Source of the DNA: an uncultured Collinsella sp.
GTDB lineage: Bacteria; Actinomycetota; Coriobacteriia; Coriobacteriales; Coriobacteriaceae
Assembly: GCA_900555355.1 (NCBI GenBank)
Contig: USKV01000060.1
Location: 1 to 7,729 of the forward strand
DNA: 7,729 nt
Direction of reading: 5' to 3'
Position numbers and translations under genes: made by a program. A model generated the notes under the pieces. That model saw nothing but the letters and a program-made list of their open reading frames with translations. It was not told where the DNA came from and ran no database searches. This document shows, piece after piece, positions 1 to 6,854 of the stretch; the stretch's first letter is position 1, and the number at the start of each line of letters is the position of its first letter.

Positions 1-1
1 C

Positions 2-3000
2 GGCCCCGCCGCCGGCACGATCCTCTTCTGCGCGCCGTCGATCTCCCTTGTCGGACAGTCCATGCGCGAGTGGATGGGCCAGAGCCGCGTGCCCATGTCC
101 TCGCTCGTCGTCTGCTCGGACTCGAAGGCGTCGCGCAAGGACGACGTCATCCCGATGACGCTCGATTCATTCGAGTATCCCGCAACGACGAATCCCGAGA
201 GCCTGTACCGCTCGTTCAAGCGTTGCAGACGCTCGAACCCCGACGGGCTGGTCGTCATCTTCTCGACCTACCAATCCATCGGCGTCATCCATGACGCGCA
301 GGCGCTCGGCATGCCCGAGTTCGATGTCGTCGTGTGCGACGAGGCCCACCGCACGACCGGCAACGCCCTCCCCGGCGTCTCCAAGACTGAGGCTTCGGCC
401 TTCATGAAGATCCACTTCAACGAGAACGTTGCCGCCAAGAAACGCCTGTACATGACTGCGACCCCGCGCATCTACGGCGAGACCGCCAAACGCAAAGGCG
501 CCGAGGAGGACTACACCATCGCCTCCATGGACGACGAGTCCATCTACGGCCCCACCGCCTACCAGATCAAGTTCGGCGAGGCCGTGGAGCAGAAGCTGCT
601 CACCGACTACAAGGTCGTCGTCCTCACCGTCCAGGAGGATGCCATCGGGGACCGCCTGCCCTCCCTGGAGAGCGACCAGGGCGTCAACGCAATGAGCCTG
701 GAGCCCTCGGACATCGGCAAGATTATCGGCTGCTGGAAGGGCCTCGTCGATCACGGCGAGGGCGCGCCCGACGACGCGACCGGCCTCGGTGGCATGCTCG
801 TCGTCGATGACGTCGAGACCATGGTGACCGACTGCAAGCCGCTGCACCGCGCCGTCGGCTTCTGCTCGACCATCAATGCATCGAAGACCATCACGGAGGC
901 CTTCTCGCAAATCGTCGAGAAGTTTGCCGAAGACGAGCACGAGGAGCTCCCGCTCAAGTGCGAGCTGCGCCATGTCGACGGCAACATGCCGTCCGACCAA
1001 CGCACGAGAAACATCACCTGGCTCGGAGGGGACGTCGCCGAGGACGAGTGCCGCATCCTCACCAACGCGCGCTGCCTCGCCGAGGGCATCGACGTGCCCA
1101 ACCTCGACGCCGTCATCTTCTTCAATGCCAAGAACTCGACCGTTGACGTCGTCCAGGCCGTCGGCCGCGTCATGAGGCGCGCCGAGGGCAAGGACTTCGG
1201 CTATATCATCCTGCCCATTTTCGTCCCCGCCGGCATGACGCCGGAGGAGGCGCTCGACGACAGCAAGGTGTTCGCGAACGTCTGGAGCATCCTCCAGGCC
1301 CTCCGCTCGCACGACGAGCGAATCGAGGCCAAGGTCAACGCGCTCGCCCTCCAGCAGGAGGCCGAGAAGAACAAGGTTGCCGGATCTGCCAACCAGAAGG
1401 GGTGGGACGCCGGCGACCTCAAGCTCAAGCAGGAGGAGGAGAGCCAGAAGGCGGCGGAGATCACGCAGGGCGTGCAGATGAGGCTCACGTTCTTCCCGGT
1501 CGAGCGCTGGGAGAAGGCCGTCAAGACCACGCTGGTCAAGAAGTGCGGCACGCGTATCTACTGGGACGAGTGGGCCGAGGACGTGGCGAAGATCGCCCAG
1601 CGCCACATCGAGCGCATCGGCAAACTCGTCCGCGAGAACGACGAGGTGTCCGGTAGCTTCAAGACGTTCCTGCACGGCCTTCAGGACTCGCTAAACCCCA
1701 GCATCACCGAGCAGGATGCGGTCGAGATGATCGCCCAGCACATCATCACCGTCCCGGTGTTCGACGCCCTGTTCGGAGACTTCGAGTTTGCGAAGTCGAA
1801 CCCCGTGTCCGTCGCCATCGAACGTTTCCTGGGCGTACTCGAAGAGCATAAGATTGAGGAGGCATCGGATTCCGAGGTCCTCGATGACGTGTATGCGAGC
1901 GTGCGCCGCCGCGCTGCCGCCATCCAGTCGGATGCGGCGCGTCAGCAGCTCATCCGCGACCTCTACGAGAAGTTCTTCAAGGTCGCGTTCAAGGCGACCT
2001 CGGACAAGATGGGCGTCGTCTACACTCCGACCGAGATCATCGACTACATCCTCCGCGAGACCGACCGCGTTCTCAAGCGCGAGTTCGGTCAGTCGCTTGC
2101 CGACGACCGCGTGCACATCCTGGACCCCTTCGCGGGCACGGGCTCGTTCATGGCGCACCTCATCGAGAGCGACCTCATCCCCGACGAGAAACTCAAGCGC
2201 AAGTACACTCGCGAGATTCACTCCAACGAGATCCTGTTGCTCGCGTACTACATCATGACGGTGAATATCGAGTACGCCTACCATGCCCGCATAGGCGGCG
2301 ACTATCAGCCGTTCGAGGGTGCGGTGCTCACCGATACGTTCCAGATGACCGAGGAATCGAACACCCTCGATGACGAGGTGTTCTATGGCAACACGGATCG
2401 CGTGCGCATCCAGAACGCGCTCCCGATCCGGGTGATTGTGGGCAACCCGCCCTACTCGGTAGGCCAGACGAGCGCCAACGACAATAACCAGAATGAGAAG
2501 TATCCGACGCTCGACAGCCGCATCGCGCAGACGTATGTCGCGAAAACGACTGCGACAAATAAGAACTCGCTTTACGATTCGTACTTCCGCGCCTTCAGGT
2601 GGGCGAGCGACCGAATCGAAGAGAGGGGCATTGTCTGCTTCGTAAGCAACGGCGGATGGGTTGACGGATCTTCCTCCAACGGGTTCCGCCGATCGCTCGT
2701 GGAAGAATTCAACAGCATCTACGTCTTCAACCTTAAGGGGAATCAGAACACTTCCGACTGGAAGCGTGAGGGCGGTAAGGTGTTTGATGCCGGCGCTAAG
2801 ATCGGCGTCGCTATAGCTATGTTGGTTAAGAACCCGGACTCAAAAGAGCATGGGGTTGTTCACTATCACGATATCGGCGACTATCTGAGTCGTGAGGACA
2901 AGCTTAGGCTGATCCGAGATTTTGCAATCAATGGTGATATTGATTGGCAAACGATTGAACCCGATAAATATGGCGACTGGCTGAACCAGCGCGACGATTC

Positions 3001-4423
3001 GTTCTATGAATTTGCGCCGCTAGGAATAACGAAGAGAAAGCCTCCCTACGGCATGTTTACCATCTGGTCTGCGGGCCTTAAAACGCAGCGCGACCCTTGG
3101 GCGTGGGGATTCTCGCGTTCGAGAGTACAGGGGCAAATGGAGCGTCTGCTAACGAACATGGACGCTGAGATTCAAGCTGCAAAGAGCGAGGGACGTGCAA
3201 TTGAATATGATCCGATCCGCTTCAGCTGGACACGGCGCATGGAGGATGCTGCCAGGAAGGGAGAGCGGCTAGTCTATAACCGTGACGAGGTCGTAATGGG
3301 GTCGTATAGGCCGTTCTGCAAGCAATGGGTTTACTACGACCGTGTGATGAACGAAATGACCTACCAGCAGCCCCGCCTTTTCCCTCTCGCGGCAAGCGGG
3401 AGGGAAAAGGCCGAAAGGACCTACCAGCAGCCCAATATCCTCTCAAAGATAACGGGAAAAGGCGGGGCCGAAATGACCTACCAGCAGGGCTCTCTCCGTT
3501 GCCTTGAAAACCTATGTATCGTGTATACCGGCGGCTCGGCTATGAGCGCAATGGTGACAAGTAATCTGCCCGACTTGCATTTCGTCGGAGATTCTCAGTG
3601 CTTTCCTCTCTACTGGTATGAGGAGGAGCAGACGGGTACGACCCTATTTGACGAAAACGACTATGTGGCTCCTGGTGGACAGACATCGCTGTTCGGCGAC
3701 GGTGCAACCCATACCGAGAAGAGTTATTCACGCCATGACGCCATCACGGACGAGACTCTCAAAGTCTTTCGTGAGGTTTATCCGCATGCGTTTCCGAAGC
3801 GCTACAAGAAGGATGGCGGTATTGAGCTCAACAAGACCGATATTTTCTACTACGTCTACGGCATCCTGCATTCTCCCGAGTACCGCAAACGCTTCGAATC
3901 GAATCTCAAGAAAGAGTTGCCGCGCATCCCGCTCGCCGCGGACTTTGCTAGGTTCTCGGAGGCGGGTCGAAAACTCGCCCATCTTCATCTCGATTACGAG
4001 ACGATTGACCCATGGGCATCGATCGTCGAGGACGGCGACTCGGCGAACCCCGGTCGTACGGTCAAGATGACGTTCGGCAAGTGCAAGAAGGACGAAGAGC
4101 ATCCCAAGGGCCAGGACATGACCGTCCTCAAGGTCGCCGAGAGCATGACGCTGCGCGGCATCCCACTGGAGGCATACGAGTACGTCGTCAATGGGCGCTC
4201 GGCCATCGGTTGGCTCATGGATCGCTATCAGGTCCGCAAGGACAAGGCCTCGGGTATCATCAACGATCCCAACGACTACAGCGACGATCCGCGCTATATC
4301 GTCGACCTGGTCGAGCGCGTCGTGACTGTGTCGATGGAGACGATCGCTATTGTTAACGAGCTGCCCGCCTTGAACGAGAAGACCCAGCCTGCCGACTGGC
4401 CCGCCGCATGGAAGGTGAAGTAA
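2..4423 (+). CDS. Type ISP restriction-modification enzyme (helicase-methyltransferase-specificity polypeptide), 5'-truncated by window edge
   Basis: This single-chain enzyme should methylate adenine at an asymmetric site and, on unmodified DNA, translocate by ATP hydrolysis and cut (LlaGI/LlaBIII family). The frame is open from base 2, so the start lies outside the window; residues here are counted from the ATG at 62. SF2 motifs in order are Ia (CAPSISLVGQS, just before that ATG), STYQS near 69-72, DEAH 93-96, TATPRIY from 132, FCSTINASK 267-275, AEGIDVP 340-346 and QAVGRVMRR 365-373. The methyltransferase follows with YTPTEI 654-659, SAM motif DPFAGTG 688-694 and catalytic NPPY 795-798 (gamma-class order). 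The rest, about 1010-1450, should be the target-recognition region. Full-length relatives are roughly 1550-1650 residues, so about 150-200 N-terminal residues, containing the Mrr-like nuclease and Walker A, are probably missing. Nothing visible disrupts the frame. Oddities are a lower-GC target-recognition part and an in-frame repeat array at 3352-3487. The family call is secure; the recognition site cannot be read from sequence. Confidence 0.93.
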   Translation, partial: GPAAGTILFCAPSISLVGQSMREWMGQSRVPMSSLVVCSDSKASRKDDVIPMTLDSFEYPATTNPESLYRSFKRCRRSNPDGLVVIFSTYQSIGVIHDAQALGMPEFDVVVCDEAHRTTGNALPGVSKTEASAFMKIHFNENVAAKKRLYMTATPRIYGETAKRKGAEEDYTIASMDDESIYGPTAYQIKFGEAVEQKLLTDYKVVVLTVQEDAIGDRLPSLESDQGVNAMSLEPSDIGKIIGCWKGLVDHGEGAPDDATGLGGMLVVDDVETMVTDCKPLHRAVGFCSTINASKTITEAFSQIVEKFAEDEHEELPLKCELRHVDGNMPSDQRTRNITWLGGDVAEDECRILTNARCLAEGIDVPNLDAVIFFNAKNSTVDVVQAVGRVMRRAEGKDFGYIILPIFVPAGMTPEEALDDSKVFANVWSILQALRSHDERIEAKVNALALQQEAEKNKVAGSANQKGWDAGDLKLKQEEESQKAAEITQGVQMRLTFFPVERWEKAVKTTLVKKCGTRIYWDEWAEDVAKIAQRHIERIGKLVRENDEVSGSFKTFLHGLQDSLNPSITEQDAVEMIAQHIITVPVFDALFGDFEFAKSNPVSVAIERFLGVLEEHKIEEASDSEVLDDVYASVRRRAAAIQSDAARQQLIRDLYEKFFKVAFKATSDKMGVVYTPTEIIDYILRETDRVLKREFGQSLADDRVHILDPFAGTGSFMAHLIESDLIPDEKLKRKYTREIHSNEILLLAYYIMTVNIEYAYHARIGGDYQPFEGAVLTDTFQMTEESNTLDDEVFYGNTDRVRIQNALPIRVIVGNPPYSVGQTSANDNNQNEKYPTLDSRIAQTYVAKTTATNKNSLYDSYFRAFRWASDRIEERGIVCFVSNGGWVDGSSSNGFRRSLVEEFNSIYVFNLKGNQNTSDWKREGGKVFDAGAKIGVAIAMLVKNPDSKEHGVVHYHDIGDYLSREDKLRLIRDFAINGDIDWQTIEPDKYGDWLNQRDDSFYEFAPLGITKRKPPYGMFTIWSAGLKTQRDPWAWGFSRSRVQGQMERLLTNMDAEIQAAKSEGRAIEYDPIRFSWTRRMEDAARKGERLVYNRDEVVMGSYRPFCKQWVYYDRVMNEMTYQQPRLFPLAASGREKAERTYQQPNILSKITGKGGAEMTYQQGSLRCLENLCIVYTGGSAMSAMVTSNLPDLHFVGDSQCFPLYWYEEEQTGTTLFDENDYVAPGGQTSLFGDGATHTEKSYSRHDAITDETLKVFREVYPHAFPKRYKKDGGIELNKTDIFYYVYGILHSPEYRKRFESNLKKELPRIPLAADFARFSEAGRKLAHLHLDYETIDPWASIVEDGDSANPGRTVKMTFGKCKKDEEHPKGQDMTVLKVAESMTLRGIPLEAYEYVVNGRSAIGWLMDRYQVRKDKASGIINDPNDYSDDPRYIVDLVERVVTVSMETIAIVNELPALNEKTQPADWPAAWKVK
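3352..3487 (+). repeat. In-frame repeat array with nested inverted repeats inside the target-recognition region
   Basis: A 19-nt unit, CGAAATGACCTACCAGCAG, occurs at 3352-3370, 3412-3430 (one mismatch) and 3469-3487. The offsets are 60 and 57 nt, both multiples of three, so the protein reads TYQQ at residues 1100-1103, 1120-1123 and 1139-1142. Between units, 3375-3390 and 3396-3411 form a 16-bp hairpin with one mismatch and a 5-nt loop. In addition, 3370-3384 is the perfect reverse complement of 3454-3468 (15 nt). GGGAAAAGGC also repeats directly at 3402-3411 and 3454-3463. The first unit sits where I would expect the family's own TYQxP motif, so units two and three look like added material of about 38 residues. 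Confidence 0.85.
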
Positions 4424-4505
4424 CAGCTGAAGGGGATTCATGATTCGCGGATAGCGACGTTGCATATTGGGGTTGATGAACATCGCCCGATAGCGTGTCG
4501 CCGCG

Positions 4506-4697
4506 GGACGGATGGTTATCACAACTGCCCGGTTCTCGAAGGAGGCACGACGCTATGCAGAAGGTCTACTCGGCCAGACGGTCGTGCTCGTCGACGGCCC
4601 CGCGCTCGCCGGCCTCATGATCGACTACGGTGTCGGCGTGAGCACAAGGCAGGTTTACGAAATCAAGGCCGTGGACACGGACTTCTTCGAAGAATAG
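4506..4697 (+). pseudogene. C-terminal remnant of an Mrr-family restriction endonuclease
   Basis: The longest ATG frame, 4512-4697, gives 61 residues. They read like the last quarter of the Mrr catalytic family: VITTARFSKEARRYAEG, then VVLVDGPALAGLMIDYGVGV, ending in YEIKAVDTDFFEE. In intact Mrr proteins this follows the nuclease core with its D...QxK active site. None of that core is visible in the 88 nt upstream in any frame, and an in-frame stop lies at 4491-4493. Similarity appears to begin at about 4506 (GRMVITT). There is no convincing Shine-Dalgarno before 4512. It is therefore probably a relic left by deletion or recombination next to the Type ISP gene, and not that enzyme's own nuclease, which is N-terminal. 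A short expressed peptide cannot be excluded. It ends 11 nt before the stop codon of the convergent HNH gene. Confidence 0.75.
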
Positions 4698-4708
4698 CGA
4701 GCAAGCGG

Positions 4709-5476
4709 CTACCTCGCGCCCTTCCGCCCGTTGCACTTCGAGCAGAGCACCTGCAGATTAGACGGCACGGTTTTACCGCCCCTAGCGACCGGCACGATAT
4801 GGTCGATGTGCAATCCAACACCATCGGGCATGTACTTCCCGCACATCTGGCAGGTGTAGTTGTCCCTTCGCGCTATCTGCTCGCGCAGCTGTTTAGTCAT
4901 CAGCTTCCGCTGGTTGCGAGCATGGTAATCCCTGAGCGTCGCTTCGTCGTTAATGGCGGCGAGGCGGTTTCGCCTGTTCACAACCCAGTCCCAGCTCACG
5001 GCCATCACGCTATCGTCCACGGACACCTTGTAGGACGTCTTCACGTAGTTCCTCTGCCTGTAGCGTGTCTGCTCACGGCACGTGACAAACTGGAACGCGT
5101 GCGCGTCGTCGAGTGTCTCGGCGTATTGCCGCTCCCGGCGCTTCCGCAGGCTGCAGGTCTTCAGGTATTCCTCCTGCTGTGCCTTCCACTCCTGGATGTA
5201 GGAGCGCTCCGCGACTATCTTTTCCCAGTTGGCGGGCTCGAGCATAAAGCGATCTATCAGGTCGTCGATCTTCACGTTGCGCCTGCCGGAGACATCGAAC
5301 CGCTCGACGAAGTATGGGTAGTGAAAGGGATTCGCCAGGACTCTTCGCACCAGAGAGACGACACAGCAGATGAGAACAATCGAGACAACGGCCGCAACGA
5401 TGTAGGGAAGCAGATCGACGGCGACGAGATTTCCCCATTTATCGACATGATAGTAAGTAAACAAGATGGCTCCCAT
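4709..5476 (-). CDS. Membrane-anchored HNH endonuclease family protein
   Basis: The 255-residue product begins with a hydrophobic segment at about residues 19-43 (LLPYIVAAVVSIVLICCVV), followed by Arg-Arg. This predicts one transmembrane helix with the rest cytoplasmic. The middle (about 50-200) is basic and partly helical, with a DVSGRRN-containing stretch. The C-terminus is a complete HNH zinc-ribbon nuclease: CxxC at 209/212, HIDH at 223-226 with the catalytic His, Asn at 240, and CxxC at 245/248, ending in NGRKGAR. HNH domains of this type nick or cut DNA with one divalent metal. I recognise the layout as resembling uncharacterised HNH proteins of Firmicutes, which suggests transfer, but the biological role is unknown. 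The start at 5476 is the first ATG after an in-frame stop six codons upstream; only a weak GAG-type ribosome site precedes it. The gene is convergent with the restriction cluster and divergent from the gene at 5644. Confidence 0.85.
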   Translation of the reverse strand: MGAILFTYYHVDKWGNLVAVDLLPYIVAAVVSIVLICCVVSLVRRVLANPFHYPYFVERFDVSGRRNVKIDDLIDRFMLEPANWEKIVAERSYIQEWKAQQEEYLKTCSLRKRRERQYAETLDDAHAFQFVTCREQTRYRQRNYVKTSYKVSVDDSVMAVSWDWVVNRRNRLAAINDEATLRDYHARNQRKLMTKQLREQIARRDNYTCQMCGKYMPDGVGLHIDHIVPVARGGKTVPSNLQVLCSKCNGRKGAR

Positions 5477-5572
5477 TCGCTCGTATTGGCATCAGATGAT
5501 AGACCAACGCAAGCACTCGCCCTTTTACCACCCCGGCCAGACACAACCACGCAACCCCCACACCATGTTCGC

Positions 5573-5601
5573 TTTACAAAACCAAACGCCCGGCCGATAC
5601 T
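5573..5601 (+). promoter_or_regulatory. Candidate sigma-70-type promoter for the 5644-6335 gene pair
   Basis: TTTACA at 5573-5578 matches the -35 consensus at 5 of 6 positions. GATACT at 5596-5601 matches the -10 consensus at 4 of 6. The spacer is exactly 17 nt. Transcription would start near 5608, leaving a leader of about 35 nt with the ribosome site in it. It lies in the divergent intergenic region, pointing at the gene it would serve. Confidence 0.5.
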
Positions 5602-5630
5602 GGTAGAAGCAAAACACGAACACGTGTACG

Positions 5631-5636
5631 GGAGGT
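5631..5636 (+). promoter_or_regulatory. Ribosome binding site deciding the start at 5644
   Basis: GGAGGT lies 7 nt before ATG 5644 and 13 nt before the second ATG at 5650, so it favours the first. Confidence 0.8.
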
Positions 5637-5643
5637 AAGGCAT

Positions 5644-5961
5644 ATGATCATGAAGAAGCACTCCCTCGCGGGCACCTGCGGCATCCCCACGGAGGACCGC
5701 CGCATCTACATCCCGGTGGACGTCAACGGGACCGACGACCCCGACCGTGGCCCGTCCGACCCGGTCACCATCCACTGGCCCGACGGCCGCTCCTGGCAGG
5801 TCGAGTCCATCTACTTCCGCTCCGAGTTCGGCCGCGCCCTCTTCGGCAATCTCTGCGTGCGCTACGACGTCTGCATCGCAAAGCAGCGCAAGACGGTCTG
5901 GTGGGAGCACGGCGACTGGTTCGTCGAGCGTGGCAGCGGCATGGCGGTGACGCCCGCGTGA
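5644..5961 (+). CDS. Small WPDGR-core protein, first of a paralogous pair
   Basis: The 105-residue soluble protein has no signal or membrane segment. It shows IYIPVDV at 21-27, then PVTIHWPDGRSW at 40-51, RYDVCI at 73-78 and a closing WWEHGDWFVER at 86-96. The alternation of hydrophobic and polar residues suggests an all-beta fold. The WPDGR...RY.V...WFVE pattern resembles short uncharacterised proteins of gut Firmicutes and Actinobacteria that I associate with mobile or DNA-repair neighbourhoods; that association is from memory and weak. The next gene's product shares the core, so the two are likely ancient paralogues. Start chosen by GGAGGT at 5631-5636. Third-codon positions are strongly G/C, as in the flanking restriction gene. 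Its last codon region overlaps the next start by 4 nt. Function is unknown. Confidence 0.82.
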   Translation: MIMKKHSLAGTCGIPTEDRRIYIPVDVNGTDDPDRGPSDPVTIHWPDGRSWQVESIYFRSEFGRALFGNLCVRYDVCIAKQRKTVWWEHGDWFVERGSGMAVTPA

Positions 5962-6335
5962 CAGTTCACACCAAGGACTTCGGCGGCGGCATCACGGTGC
6001 GCGCCCGCGGCGACAGGCCAGGTCGGCGCGTCCACAAGCAGTACGTCGACGTCTACGCCCGCGCAAACGCCGACGGGACCATGGTCCCCATCCGCGTCTG
6101 CTGGCCGGACGGGCGCTGCTTCACCATCGATCAAATCCTCGAGATCGAGCCCTTCGGGGCTATCGTGCAGAACGCCCAGACGGCCACCTACACCGTTCGC
6201 TTCGGCCAGTGGCGCACCCAGCTCATGCTCGAGCACTACCACGAGGAGGACGACATCCACGGGGCTGAGGACCACCTGCGCTGGTGGGTCTGGGCGTTCG
6301 ACAACACCCTCACCAAGAACGACGTGGGGGTGTAG
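5958..6335 (+). CDS. Small WPDGR-core protein, second of a paralogous pair, translationally coupled
   Basis: I place the start at GTG 5958, giving 125 residues, because its GTGA overlaps the stop of the preceding gene, a typical coupled arrangement. An ATG in the same frame at 5901 would overlap 61 nt of the upstream gene and has no better ribosome site. The product contains YVDVYAR at 29-35, VPIRVCWPDGRCF at 43-55, TYTVRFGQW at 77-85 and RWWVWAF at 108-114. These line up with the IYIPV, WPDGR, RYDV and DWFVE blocks of the neighbour. Extra residues near the end (HEEDDIHGAEDH, 95-106) are acidic. No membrane segment is seen. Being transcribed and translated with its paralogue suggests the two act together, possibly as a heteromer; this is inference. 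Confidence 0.8.
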   Translation: MTVHTKDFGGGITVRARGDRPGRRVHKQYVDVYARANADGTMVPIRVCWPDGRCFTIDQILEIEPFGAIVQNAQTATYTVRFGQWRTQLMLEHYHEEDDIHGAEDHLRWWVWAFDNTLTKNDVGV

Positions 6336-6577
6336 ACCCGTCGCCGGAACGTAAACGTCGTACGTCAAAAGGCCTCTGTCCTCCGAATGTCCCGTTCAAA
6401 AAAGTGACGAGCGCTCGTCAGGGTCAAAATGCTGCATATCAAAATCGCTCAAGCAATCGGCTACAATGCGAAGCGGCGGGCAACGCATACGCGGTGCCCT
6501 TTCGCTTTAAGACCTCTTTGCGTGCTTTCCGGGCTACTTGGGGGTCTTTTATCATGTCACGGAGTAACCGCCAAACG
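6336..6577. other. Lower-GC intergenic stretch with a minus-strand frame of uncertain status
   Basis: This holds no gene I can defend. An open frame on the minus strand (stop at 6439; ATG at 6606 giving 55 residues, or ATG at 6690 giving 83) reads FDVWRLLRDMIKDPQVARKA and continues with a Lys/Arg-rich helix-like stretch. It has no Shine-Dalgarno, uses A/T-ending codons (GTT, TTA, ATA, CAA, CGA) unlike its neighbours, and overlaps the gene at 6578-6808. It could be a decayed gene end or a dispersed intergenic element. The motif ACGT occurs three times in the first 30 bases. Confidence 0.4.
6398..6420 (-). terminator. Perfect 16-bp palindrome next to a T-run, candidate minus-strand terminator
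   Basis: TGACGAGCGCTCGTCA at 6405-6420 is a perfect dyad. Read on the minus strand, it is followed by ACTTTTTT (CTTTTTT at 6398-6404). This fits a short intrinsic terminator (6-bp stem, GCGC loop, T-run) for transcription coming from the gene at 6808. The stem is short, so an operator for a dimeric regulator is an alternative reading. Confidence 0.45.
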
Positions 6578-6808
6578 TCAAAAACGTCCGCTAGGCGTAA
6601 GGCCATCAAGGCGCTCGTCGGAGTCGAAAGGTTTTCCTGTAATGCATGACGCGAGATTGTCGGCAAATCGGTCGATTTGGCCTGCGGCATATTCGACGAT
6701 TCTGTCCGGATCCTGTAGGTCGCCGCGGGATGCCGCGAGGAGCGTCGCCGCGAGCCCGCGCATCTCGTAGCTGATATCGAAGATCTGGTTCTGCTCGGCT
6801 TCTGTCAT
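6578..6808 (-). CDS. Small uncharacterised helical protein
   Basis: The 76-residue product starts MTEAEQNQIFDISYEMRGLA and looks mainly alpha-helical and acidic in its first 55 residues, with no membrane segment or recognisable catalytic motif. The ATG at 6808 is preceded at 5 nt by AAAGGGG (6814-6820), a good Shine-Dalgarno. Longer frames extending upstream (to 7195) cross the inverted-repeat region and are not credible. Codons are strongly G/C-ending in the first half and much less so from about residue 57 to the stop, as though the C-terminal end ran into the foreign lower-GC stretch. It is isolated and antisense to both neighbouring plus-strand units. I do not recognise the family; it may regulate or accompany the mobile cargo, but nothing shows that. 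Confidence 0.6.
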   Translation of the reverse strand: MTEAEQNQIFDISYEMRGLAATLLAASRGDLQDPDRIVEYAAGQIDRFADNLASCITGKPFDSDERLDGLTPSGRF

Positions 6809-6854
6809 GGATGCCCCTTTCCGGAAACGATGCGTAATCCATATTCTCCCCTTC

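Noticed and set aside
167..1675. Long minus-strand open frame (502 codons)
   Set aside because: It lies wholly antisense to the helicase part of the Type ISP gene, which has clear family motifs. The translation is a Leu/Val/Asp/Arg-rich by-product of GC-biased codons.
3352..3487. Possible CRISPR array
   Set aside because: There are only three 19-nt units, they lie inside an intact reading frame, and the spacers are themselves related by inverted repeats.
4460..4500. Hairpin around GGGTTGATG...CATCGCCC as a terminator for the Type ISP gene
   Set aside because: The stem is imperfect with a 2-nt loop and no T-tract follows.
3728..4522. Minus-strand open frame of 264 codons over the end of the Type ISP gene
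   Set aside because: It is antisense to a well-supported coding sequence, has no ribosome site and shows no recognisable domain.
5477..5505. TATCAT (minus strand, 5496-5501) as a -10 box for the HNH gene
   Set aside because: No -35-like hexamer lies at a suitable distance upstream, and the leader would be only about 13 nt.
4460..5638. Plus-strand open frame of 392 codons
   Set aside because: It runs antisense through the HNH gene, whose zinc-ribbon motifs are intact on the minus strand, and overlaps the Mrr remnant in another frame; it has low-complexity composition and no motif.
5901..5957. ATG start extending the second WPDGR protein by 19 residues
   Set aside because: The extension is Arg-rich, overlaps the conserved end of the preceding gene and lacks a ribosome site; GTG 5958 with a 4-nt stop overlap is better.
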